The position numbers and the translations under genes are program-made. A stretch of DNA of 13,077 bases from DAOUKH01 sp034420775 (GTDB lineage Bacteria; Chloroflexota; Dehalococcoidia; SHYB01), in NCBI GenBank assembly GCA_034420775.1, contig DAOUKZ010000107.1, positions 1 through 13,077 on the forward strand, in the 5' to 3' direction. Positions 1 to 5,768 of the stretch are shown here, piece by piece. The notes under the pieces are model-generated. The model searched no databases. It had not been told where the DNA came from and was given only the letters and a program-made list of their open reading frames with translations. Position 1 is the stretch's first letter. Every line of letters starts with the position of its first letter.

Positions 1-247
1 CAGTCCCTCCCATAAAGGGAGGGAGGTTTAAGGCGGCCCCACCGATACACCCGCCGGGGCCCCAGTGGGGGGAGAGCCTCCCCGCGCCACCCCGGCCCTC
101 CCTCAGTCCCTCCCATGAAGGGAGGGAGGTTTAAGGCGGCCCCACCGACACACCCGCCGGGGGCCCCGGTGGGGGGAGAGCCTCCCCGCGCCACCCCCGC
201 CCTCCCTCAGTCCCTCCCATAAAGGGAGGGAGGTTTAAGGCGGCCCC
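1..247. repeat. Tandem ~103-bp GC-rich hairpin repeat, 2.4 copies
   Basis: Units start at 1, 104 and 208 (103 bp, 104 bp, then a 40-bp partial copy ending at 247). The first two differ at only a few positions. Each unit opens with a perfect 8-bp inverted repeat, TCCCTCCC / GGGAGGGA (4-11 with 17-24 in unit 1), around a 5-base loop, ATAAA in units 1 and 3 and ATGAA in unit 2. A second hairpin (GGGGAG-AGC-CTCCCC, 69-83) lies in the middle of each full unit. No coding potential is convincing here. The array runs to the first base of the window, so it may continue outside it or mark an assembly edge. Its function is unknown; it looks like a dispersed intergenic REP/MITE-type element. Confidence 0.9.
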
Positions 248-270
248 AAAAAGGGGGAAAGGTCGGAGGG

Positions 271-295
271 AAGGGCAACCACGGGAGTTGCCCTT
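271..295. repeat. Palindromic intergenic repeat downstream of the DLH gene
   Basis: AAGGGCAAC (271-279) and GTTGCCCTT (287-295) form a perfect 9-bp stem with a 7-base loop. On the minus strand it lies about 110 bases past the stop of the dienelactone hydrolase gene and is followed by a C/T-rich stretch, so it could also act as a weak terminator, although there is no clean T-tract. The rest of 248-402 holds only short GC-rich palindromes (for example GCCCC/GGGGC at 362-375) and no gene that I can support. Confidence 0.6.
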
Positions 296-402
296 ACAGG
301 ATGCCGGCCCGCCGCTCCTCACGCGCCAGCGTCGCACACGGAAGGAGAGGTAAGCCTCCCGGCCCCCTATGGGGCAGAGGCTGAGGCGCTTGGGCGGCTG
401 CG

Positions 403-1140
403 CTAGCCGAGGTGCTTGGAGAACCAGGCGAGGGTGCGCTCCCAGGCGTCGTCGGCGGCTTCCTTGTGGTAGCTGGGGCGGTCGTCGCAGAAGAAGCCGT
501 GGTTCGCGCCGGCGTAGATGTGGAAGTCGTGCTCCTTGCCCAATTCGGTGAGCAGGGCGTCGACCTCGTTCACGTCCTCCGGCGGGGGGTTCTTGTCGAG
601 CTCGCCGAAGCAGCCGAGGATCGGCGCGGTGAGGAGCTCCGAGTAGCCGTGCGGCGAGAGGGGCCGGCGCTCGTGCGTCTCGCGGGTGATCAGCCCGCCG
701 CCGTAGTAGACCGCCGCCGCCTTCACGTCGCGGTTCAGGCAAGCGCAGAGCCAGGAGAGCGTTCCGCCCATGCAGTAGCCCGTCGTGGCGATCCTCGACG
801 CGTCCGCCTTCTCCAACCCTTTGATGAAGTCGATGACGACACGGAAGTCGGCGTTGGACTGCACGTCGTTCATCCCCGTCATGAGGGGCATGATCTTGGG
901 GATTTCGTCGTAGCCGACGACGATGCCGGGCCCGTTCCGGTAGTACATGTCGGGCGAGACGGCGACGTACCCTTCCTGGGCGAAGCGATTGGTGACGTCC
1001 ACGATGTGGGGGTTCACGCCAAAGGCTTCCATGAAGACGATGACGACGGGGTAGCCGCCGCCCGACGCGGGCTCGGCGACGTAGATGGGCATGGGGCCGC
1101 CATCGCCGGCGGCGTCGACGGTCCGGGTGGTGATTTCCAT
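403..1140 (-). CDS. Dienelactone hydrolase family protein
   Basis: This 245-residue cytoplasmic alpha/beta-hydrolase has the normal length of the DLH family, which hydrolyses dienelactones and related esters with a Cys-His-Asp triad. The expected parts are visible: nucleophile Cys123 in GYCMGG, acid Asp182 in FGELDKN, His214 in AGANHGFF, and Glu38 in FMEAFG at the position of the active-site Glu in DLH. No signal peptide is seen. The ATG at 1138-1140 is preceded by AGGAGG (1149-1154 on the plus strand) at 8 bases, which fixes the start. The stop is TAG. It lies 99 bases downstream of the membrane-protein gene on the same strand, so the two may be co-transcribed. The family is certain from the motifs. 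The true substrate is unknown, since most environmental DLH paralogues do not act in chloroaromatic degradation and no ring-cleavage gene is nearby. Confidence 0.92.
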   Translation of the reverse strand: MEITTRTVDAAGDGGPMPIYVAEPASGGGYPVVIVFMEAFGVNPHIVDVTNRFAQEGYVAVSPDMYYRNGPGIVVGYDEIPKIMPLMTGMNDVQSNADFRVVIDFIKGLEKADASRIATTGYCMGGTLSWLCACLNRDVKAAAVYYGGGLITRETHERRPLSPHGYSELLTAPILGCFGELDKNPPPEDVNEVDALLTELGKEHDFHIYAGANHGFFCDDRPSYHKEAADDAWERTLAWFSKHLG

Positions 1141-1239
1141 GGGTTGCGCCTCCTGAACTTCTTGCCGGGTCGCCGCGGCATCAGGCCGCGGGCGGCGTCA
1201 TGGTACACCACGCTGCCCCGTGCGTCCCGCGCCGGTTGC

Positions 1240-1701
1240 TCAGGAGACGAGGTTGAAGAGCGCGCCGACCATGCCCCCGAAGACGAGGTGGCGGACAAGG
1301 GAGGCCACGGCGTACTCCGCGCCCAGGTTGCTCATGAAGAGGCCCGGCGCCTTCATGCGCCCTTCCTTGATCCCGTGGTGGACGTCGCCGAAGGTGTCCA
1401 TCGAGAGCATGACGAGCGCCCAATGGACGACGCCGGCGAGCAGACCGATCCACCAGTTCGGGTGCACGTCGAGGATGAGGAAGGCGAAGGCGTAGAGAAA
1501 GGCGAAGACGACACCCATCCCCAAGTGCATGAGCGCCCCGTAGTAGGGAACGCGGTTGCGGGGGAGGCGGAGCATGCTCCCCAGGATGAGGGTGACGTCG
1601 GTGCGGGGCAGGCCGACGGCGGGCAGGGCGTACATCACGACCGTCATCACGGCGGTGGCGGCGAGCCCGATCCAGACCGAATCTCCGAGGTTCAGGTCCA
1701 T
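1240..1701 (-). CDS. Small four-helix membrane protein, function unknown
   Basis: This is a 153-residue integral membrane protein with four hydrophobic segments, at roughly residues 9-29, 55-78, 83-101 and 130-151. The loop between helices 3 and 4 is polar (DVHHGIKEGRMK). Several His residues sit in or beside the helices (59, 93, 108, 109, 138), which may be functional or simply conserved. I do not recognise a characterised family; it resembles the uncharacterised small DUF-type membrane proteins common in environmental bacteria. The start ATG (1699-1701) has GGAG at 1708-1711, six bases upstream. The stop is TGA (1240-1242), the only TGA terminator among the genes of this window, and the helix-4 end just before it makes it a plausible genuine stop. 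It is probably co-transcribed with the DLH gene 99 bases downstream. Confidence 0.8.
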   Translation of the reverse strand: MDLNLGDSVWIGLAATAVMTVVMYALPAVGLPRTDVTLILGSMLRLPRNRVPYYGALMHLGMGVVFAFLYAFAFLILDVHPNWWIGLLAGVVHWALVMLSMDTFGDVHHGIKEGRMKAPGLFMSNLGAEYAVASLVRHLVFGGMVGALFNLVS

Positions 1702-1829
1702 GCCTCACTCCGTGGGAGCGCCGCTACTCTAGCACGGGCGGCTTGGGTGTGGCGTGCCCGCTAGAGCCGGTTGCCGGCGCTTCCGGAGTTAGATCCGGCA
1801 TCCGATGGCCAGGCGTACTACTATCGGAA

Positions 1830-1975
1830 ACCCTTGCGTAATGAGGGCCGCTCCGTTGACGTTGGCGCACCCCTCCCAGCCCCCCGCCCTCACCCCTGCC
1901 TCTCCCAGCGCGGGAGAGGGGTCAGACCGCCCCGCTCCGCCCGTTCTCCATCTTGCCGACGGGTTACGCAAAGGT
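1830..1975. repeat. MITE-like intergenic element with terminal inverted repeats and a central hairpin
   Basis: ACCCTTGCGTAA (1830-1841) and its near-perfect reverse complement TTACGCAAAGGT (1964-1975; 11 of 12 match) bracket about 146 bp. Inside lies a perfect 8-bp hairpin, CCTCTCCC (1899-1906) / GGGAGAGG (1912-1919) with loop AGCGC, inside a C-rich tract. No transposase gene and no clear target-site duplication are visible. The remaining intergenic sequence (1702-1829 and 1976-2118) holds no supported gene. A TTGACG at 2056-2061 could be a -35 for the following gene, but no convincing -10 accompanies it. Confidence 0.5.
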
Positions 1976-2118
1976 CTTCGTTGGACGCAGTTAGAAGCCG
2001 CGTGGATGTTGAGAACGAAAGCTGAGACTCGTGGACGAGGGTCCGAAGAGAGCAGTTGACGCGGCGTAGCGAAGATTAGAGGATGGAGGCCGCGCGTCGA
2101 CGCCAAAGGCCATCTGTG

Positions 2119-2808
2119 ATGCTGAAGAGACTTTCACCGCGTTTCGCCGCCCTCTTGGCCGCGGCTCTCGCCGCCGCGTTGATCGTTGCGGCGTGCGGGA
2201 GCGACGACCCGGCGCCCGCGCCAACCCAACCCCCACCGCAGCCGACGACGGCGCCGGCCACGGCAACCCCGGCCCCGACCTCCGCACCGGAAGCAACGGC
2301 GGCCCCGGACACCCCGGAACCCACCGCGGCGCCGCCCACTGAGGCGCCGCCTCCCACCGAGCCGTCGCAGGACTTGGCGCTCGATTTCACCCTGCCGAGC
2401 GCGCGGGGCGTCGACGTTACCCTCTCCTCATACCGGGGGGAGCAAACGGTAATCATGGTCTTTTCCCGTGGCCTCTGGTGAACTATCTGCCGTCAGCAGC
2501 TCGTGGAGCTGCAAGGTGAATACGAAACGCTCCAGGCCGAAGGCATCGAGGTGATCTCGGTCAGCACCGACGATGAGAGCTCCGCCGGGATAGCCGGCCG
2601 CATCGGCCTCACCTACCCGGTGCTCTTCAACCCCGAGCACGACGTGATCGAGCAATACGGTGTCTTCGACCTCCACGGCGACGGCGTTGCCGCGCACTCG
2701 GTCTTTGTCGTCGACCGCGACGGCGTGATCCGGTGGGAGCACATCAGCAAGAGCACCTACGACGTGCCATCCACGACCGGCGTTATCGAGCGGGCGAGAG
2801 CGGTCTAG
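2119..2808 (+). CDS. Selenoprotein lipoprotein, redoxin/peroxiredoxin-like, U-x-x-C (copy 1)
   Basis: Reading through the in-frame TGA at 2479-2481 gives one 229-residue protein. Residues 1-26 are a lipoprotein signal peptide with lipobox VAAC (lipidated Cys26, then GSDD). Residues 27-83 are a Pro/Ala/Thr-rich spacer. Residues 84-229 are a thioredoxin-fold AhpC/TSA-type domain with DFTLPS, VFSRGLW-U-TICRQQL, ISVSTDD, LFNPEHDVIEQYGV and HSVFVVDRDG. In relatives the motif is FxRGxWCPxCRxQL, so the TGA falls exactly on the first (peroxidatic/attacking) Cys, giving Sec121 with partner Cys124. The protein would be anchored outside the membrane and act in thiol or peroxide redox chemistry. ATG 2119 is preferred over the upstream ATG 2083 because AAAGG lies 9 bases before it, the signal peptide starts there, and the paralogue starts at the same place. 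A standard gene caller would report a truncated lipoprotein (stop 2481) plus a GTG-started redoxin fragment (2503-2808). The substrate is not known. Confidence 0.85.
2479..2517 (+). promoter_or_regulatory. Predicted bacterial SECIS element with Sec codon, copy 1
   Basis: The TGA (2479-2481) is followed by a hairpin. The upper stem is 7 bp (2496-2502 with 2506-2512: GCAGCTC / GAGCTGC) around the loop GTG (2503-2505). A short lower helix (2489-2491 with 2515-2517) encloses an internal loop that contains an unpaired U at 2493. The first loop G lies 21 bases after the TGA, within the spacing known for bacterial SECIS elements (roughly 16-37), and G at the start of the apical loop is the family rule. 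The element lies within the coding region, as bSECIS must for SelB delivery. It was folded by eye only. Confidence 0.7.
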
Positions 2809-2823
2809 CCGGGGCGGCCGGGA

Positions 2824-2871
2824 CTGGTTCGAGTCGAAGCCCTGGCCGATCTCTTCATGGAAGCGCCCCAT
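2824..2871 (-). pseudogene. Remnant of the PAC2-family gene 3' end (duplication scar)
   Basis: On the minus strand this stretch reads RFHEEIGQGFDSN, matching the C-terminus of the intact PAC2 gene (RFLKEIDQGFDAN, 3966-4010). Of the first 42 bases, 35 match those at 3966-4007. The stop TAG of the intact gene corresponds to CAG here (2824-2826), so the stop is lost. The distance from the preceding selenoprotein stop to this point is 15 bases, the same as in the second copy. The match fades after about 2871. The fragment has no start or body and is non-functional as PAC2; it marks the junction of the tandem duplication. Confidence 0.75.
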
Positions 2872-2927
2872 CCGGCGCCAGAAGGTTAGAGTACGGAGAC
2901 TGCGCGTCGACACCGACGGCGATTGAG

Positions 2928-3950
2928 ATGATCAAGGGACGTTCGCCACGTTTTGCCGCCCTTGCGGCGGCCGCTCTTTCGCTGGCGTTGACGGTCGCGG
3001 CGTGTGGAAGCGACGATCCCGCGCCCACGCCCACCGAGCGCCCCGCCGCGCCGGCGACGGCTCCGGCAACGGCGACGCCACAGCCCGCCGCAACGGACGT
3101 GCCGCCCGCGGCTACCGCCACGGCCACGGAGGCTGCGATGGCGAAGACGCCCGAGGCAACCTCCGCGCCGGACGCGACGGCTGCCCCAACGGCCAGGCCA
3201 ATACCGACCGCGACACGGGCCGCGGCGCCGGAGGCGACGGCGGCACCCGGCACCGCCGAGCCTACTACTGCGCCTCCCACCGCGGCGCCCACGGCGACTG
3301 AACCGCCCGCGGCCACCGCCATGGCCACGGAGGCTGCTAGGGGAAACACGCCCGAGGCAACCTCCACGCCGGAGGCGACGGCTACCGCAACCGCCGGACC
3401 AATGCCAACCGCGACACAGCCGGCGGCGACCGCTACCCCGGAGCCTACGGCCGTGCCGACACCCACTAAAGCGCCGCCTCCCACCGAAACGCCGACCGCC
3501 GAGCCGCCGCAGGACCTGGCGATCGACTTCACCCTGCCGAGCGCGCGGGGCGTCGACGTTACGCTCTCGTCGTACCGGGGAGAGCAGGCGGTGATCCTGG
3601 TGTTTTCGCGCGGCCTCTGGTGAACTATCTGCCGTCAGCAGCTCGTGGAGCTGCAGGGTCAGTATGAAACGCTCCAGGCCGAGGGCATCGAGGTCATCTC
3701 GGTCAGCACCGACGATGAGGGTTCCGCCGGGCTTGCGGACCGCCTGGGTTTCGAATACCCCATACTCTTCAACCCCGAACACGACGTGATCGAGCAGTAC
3801 GGCGTCTACGACTTGCACGGCGACGGCTTCGCCGCGCACTCGGTCTTCATCGTCGACCGGGACGGCGTGCTCCGCTGGAAATACGTCAGCGGGAGCACGT
3901 ACGACGTGCCGTCGACGGCGCGCGTGATCGAGCAGGCGAAAGCGGTCTAA
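2928..3950 (+). CDS. Selenoprotein lipoprotein, redoxin/peroxiredoxin-like, U-x-x-C, long spacer (copy 2)
   Basis: Reading through the TGA at 3621-3623 gives 340 residues: a lipoprotein signal peptide ending in VAAC (Cys26) then GSDD, a 168-residue Pro/Ala/Thr-rich spacer (27-194), and a thioredoxin-fold AhpC/TSA-type domain (195-340) with VFSRGLW-U-TICRQQL (Sec232, Cys235). After the Sec codon, 88 of 108 residues equal copy 1, with conservative replacements and many synonymous changes, so the part beyond the TGA is under selection. The spacer is 111 residues longer than in copy 1 and contains an internal repeat. The ATG at 2928 matches the copy 1 start in position and context; the ribosome site (GATTGAG) is weak. 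An open frame running upstream to 2733 is only an accidental extension. The stop is TAA. It is probably an extracytoplasmic membrane-tethered redox protein like copy 1, perhaps reaching further from the membrane. Confidence 0.85.
3102..3416 (+). repeat. Internal repeat in the spacer of selenoprotein copy 2
   Basis: Two 38-residue segments, encoded at 3102-3215 and 3303-3416 (offset 201 bases), both begin PPAATA, share TPEATS in the middle and end PTAT. About 28 of 38 residues match. They account for much of the spacer expansion over copy 1. The stretch is low-complexity and probably disordered, acting as a tether from the lipid anchor or through the cell wall. Confidence 0.75.
3621..3659 (+). 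promoter_or_regulatory. Predicted bacterial SECIS element with Sec codon, copy 2
   Basis: This has the same structure as in copy 1: TGA at 3621-3623, upper stem 3638-3644 with 3648-3654, loop GTG at 3645-3647, and lower pairs 3631-3633 with 3657-3659. The 44 bases 3612-3655 are identical to 2470-2513, including every synonymous position, while codons just outside differ at third positions. That fits constraint on the RNA as well as the protein, although other identical blocks of 24-35 bases occur elsewhere in the pair. Confidence 0.7.
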
Positions 3951-3965
3951 GCGGCACGACCGGGG

Positions 3966-4847
3966 CTAGTTCGCGTCGAACCCCTGGTCGATCTCTTTGA
4001 GGAAGCGTTCGATTTCGGGCGCGAGCGGCGCCTCTTCCGTTGTCTGCCGTGTGCCGGGCCTCGCGTCGTAGTTGCGTTCGAGCTGCTGCACCACTTCCTT
4101 AAGCTGTGGGTTCGACTCCAAGGCTTGGGAGACCTCGTGGTATTGGGCCTTGCCGCGCCGGTCGTCGATGAGGCGATCGGGAAGATCGTACAAGATGCGC
4201 AGGGACTCAAGGACCCTAGCCGCGCCGCTGAAGTCCTCGTCCAACTGCACGTATTGGGGAAGGTGGACGATCATGCTTGCCGTCTCCAAGCCGTTTTCGG
4301 TGGCGAAGCGGTTGGCGACGTACATGATCGTCGTTGGGCCCTCGTAGGTGCTTTCCTCGACCTTGGCCTCGCGCGCCTGGCGCTCGGAGTTCGGCCCTTG
4401 CACCGATCCGGTCACCATGAGGGGTCGCGTGTGGGGCACCGCGTCGTACATTGCGCCGATGAGCGAGTAGCGCACGGCCTTCAACTCCCGGAGCACCTCG
4501 GTCACGCCCTCGGCGAAGTCCTCGCCGAACGCGTGCGGCTCCAAGAGATGGAAGAGGAGGAGGTCGCGGGCCCCTTCGCGGCGGCAGGCGTAGATGAAGC
4601 TGTTGGGGATGGTGACGTCGCGAACGCCCTCGCGCATGGCGATCACGGGGCGGTAGCGGGTGAAGTCGTAGAAGTTGCCCGGCCGGGCCAGCTTGCCGAC
4701 CTCGACGGCGTCCAGGTGCCGTTCGAGTCTCGACAGCACGATGGTCCCGACGCTGCCGACGTCCACCCATGGGCGGAGCATCACGAGGGCATGCGGCTCG
4801 TCCAGCTCCGGGAGCGGCTCCATCATTTCGAACGGGCCGATTCGCAT
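3966..4847 (-). CDS. PAC2 family protein (COG2047-like)
   Basis: This 293-residue cytoplasmic protein shows features I associate with the bacterial/archaeal PAC2 (proteasome assembly chaperone 2-like) family: an N-terminal WVDVGSVGT (27-35), ARPGNFYDFTRYRP (54-67), EPH (103-105), RYSLIGAMYDAVPHTRP (126-142) and VTGSVQGPN (145-153). A charged helical tail (about 255-293) ends RFLKEIDQGFDAN. Bacterial members have no settled function; no proteasome gene is in view. The ATG at 4845-4847 has no clear Shine-Dalgarno sequence, and M8/M9 are possible alternative starts. The gene converges with selenoprotein copy 2 (stops 15 bases apart) and diverges from the EthD-like gene across 84 bases. A piece of its 3' end is duplicated at 2824-2871. 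The stop is TAG. Confidence 0.72.
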   Translation of the reverse strand: MRIGPFEMMEPLPELDEPHALVMLRPWVDVGSVGTIVLSRLERHLDAVEVGKLARPGNFYDFTRYRPVIAMREGVRDVTIPNSFIYACRREGARDLLLFHLLEPHAFGEDFAEGVTEVLRELKAVRYSLIGAMYDAVPHTRPLMVTGSVQGPNSERQAREAKVEESTYEGPTTIMYVANRFATENGLETASMIVHLPQYVQLDEDFSGAARVLESLRILYDLPDRLIDDRRGKAQYHEVSQALESNPQLKEVVQQLERNYDARPGTRQTTEEAPLAPEIERFLKEIDQGFDAN

Positions 4848-4891
4848 CGGCCCATCTTGTCAGCCGCCGATGCCTATTGCAACCTCGCGGC

Positions 4892-4897
4892 TATAAT
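4892..4897 (+). promoter_or_regulatory. Possible -10 box for the EthD-like gene
   Basis: A perfect TATAAT lies in the 84-base divergent gap, 34 bases before the GTG start. There is no good -35 at 16-18 bases upstream (the sequence at 4869-4874 is GATGCC), so the assignment rests on the -10 alone. Confidence 0.3.
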
Positions 4898-4931
4898 GCG
4901 CCCGCCGGGAGTCCGGCGGAGGAGGCGACGC

Positions 4932-5690
4932 GTGGAAGTAAAAGGGATGGCCGTTGGGTTCATTGACGTGCCACAGGAACACACCGAGGCCTACAACTAC
5001 TGGTACGACTTCGATCACGTGCCCGAGAACCTGGCGCTGCCCGAGATCTGCGCGGCGCGGCGCTACGTCGCCACTCCCGACTGCAAGGAAGTGCGCGACT
5101 GCCGCTTCCCGCCCCTCGACGGCGGGCAGGGCACGTACTTCACGAGCTATTTGCTCAACACCAACGATCTCGACGCGGCGGGCGAGAGCTGGCACCGGTT
5201 GGGAACCGACCTGCGGAAGAAGAAACGCTTCTTCCGGCACGGCAACGTGCCCTACGGCGGCATCTACCGGTTGAAGAAGATCCTGCTCAGCCCGAACGTT
5301 CCTCCGGTCGTCCCGGAAGCGGGGCCTTGGCTGGGACATCAGGGCGTTCTCGTCGTCCTCTCGCAGGTGCGCGACGAGTCCATGCGCGACGCCGTCGAGG
5401 AGTGGTTCGAGCAGGTCCACGGCCCGGACGTGCTCGAAATCCCGGGCATGGCGTCGGGAATGCGGTTCTGGCGCTACGCGCCGGGCAAGGACGAGCCGGA
5501 AGACGGCTGGGCGCTCAACCTCTACCTGCTCGACGGCGACCCGGTCGAGGTCAAGAAGGAGATCGGCCGCCGCATCCCCACGTGGACGGAGCAGGGACGC
5601 ATGCCGAGCCCCGGGCAGGCCTCCGACGCGCAGTTCCTCAGCGTCTACCGCTCCGTCGTGCCCACGCAGTACGACTTCCGGGTGGAGTAG
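4932..5690 (+). CDS. Two-repeat EthD/dimeric alpha-beta-barrel-like protein, function unknown
   Basis: This is a 252-residue protein with no signal peptide. Two related halves are visible. The first has YNYWYDFDHVPENLALPEI (21-39) followed by RRY (43-45). The second has EEWFEQVHGPDVLEIPGM (156-173) followed by RFWRY (178-182). The W-[YF]-x-x-x-H-x-P-[ED]-x-L-x-[LI]-P pattern is typical of EthD-like and related dimeric alpha-beta-barrel domains, so this looks like an internal duplication of that fold. Family members include small redox enzymes and oligomerisation modules, and I cannot assign a reaction. GTG 4932 is chosen as the start because AGGAGG (4920-4925) sits 6 bases upstream; the in-frame ATG 4947 is too far from that site. 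It is followed after 78 bases by the deacylase-type gene on the same strand, so the two may be expressed together. Confidence 0.7.
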   Translation: MEVKGMAVGFIDVPQEHTEAYNYWYDFDHVPENLALPEICAARRYVATPDCKEVRDCRFPPLDGGQGTYFTSYLLNTNDLDAAGESWHRLGTDLRKKKRFFRHGNVPYGGIYRLKKILLSPNVPPVVPEAGPWLGHQGVLVVLSQVRDESMRDAVEEWFEQVHGPDVLEIPGMASGMRFWRYAPGKDEPEDGWALNLYLLDGDPVEVKKEIGRRIPTWTEQGRMPSPGQASDAQFLSVYRSVVPTQYDFRVE

Positions 5691-5704
5691 CTTCCTGGAA
5701 GCCG

Positions 5705-5734
5705 TTGGCCTCAGTGGCGCCTCTGCGCTAAGAT
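5705..5734 (+). promoter_or_regulatory. Weak candidate promoter for the amidohydrolase gene
   Basis: TTGGCC (5705-5710) and TAAGAT (5729-5734) are 18 bases apart, each matching 4 of 6 consensus bases, 34 bases before the ATG at 5769. It could be chance; the gene may instead be read from the upstream gene. Confidence 0.28.
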
Positions 5735-5768
5735 AGCCCTTGACCCGTGAGGCTGTGAGGGAGCGAGT

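Noticed and set aside
1..247. CRISPR array
   Set aside because: Repeats are contiguous 103-104 bp units without unique spacers, and no cas gene is near.
412..1764. Plus-strand open frame of 450 codons over the DLH and membrane-protein genes
   Set aside because: It is a shadow frame with biased composition; the minus-strand genes have clear motifs and ribosome sites.
2083..2118. Upstream ATG start for selenoprotein copy 1
   Set aside because: It adds an Arg-rich stretch before the signal peptide, its purine-rich AGAGG directly abuts the ATG, and the homologous copy starts at the position of 2119.
2503..2808. Independent GTG-started small redoxin gene (likewise 3645-3950)
   Set aside because: It would lack the first beta strands and the catalytic residue and has no ribosome site of its own; the GTG is the apical loop of the predicted SECIS.
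2733..2927. Upstream extension of selenoprotein copy 2
   Set aside because: It overlaps the end of copy 1 and the PAC2 scar and would bury the signal peptide.
2855..3594. Arg-rich and Gly/Val/Ala-rich open frames over the selenoprotein spacer
   Set aside because: They are alternate-frame translations of the GC-rich Pro/Ala/Thr repeat DNA.
2479..3623. The two TGAs as nonsense mutations making split pseudogenes, or as sequencing errors
   Set aside because: The same codon is hit in two diverged copies, it coincides with the active-site Cys, the downstream parts are conserved with synonymous changes, and a SECIS-like hairpin follows each.
2119..3950. UGA generally reassigned to Trp or Gly in this genome
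   Set aside because: The other genes are full length without internal TGA, Trp uses TGG throughout, and one gene ends in TGA.
4125..4931. Long N-terminal extension of the EthD-like gene
   Set aside because: It is antisense to the PAC2 gene; the GTG at 4932 has an ideally spaced AGGAGG.
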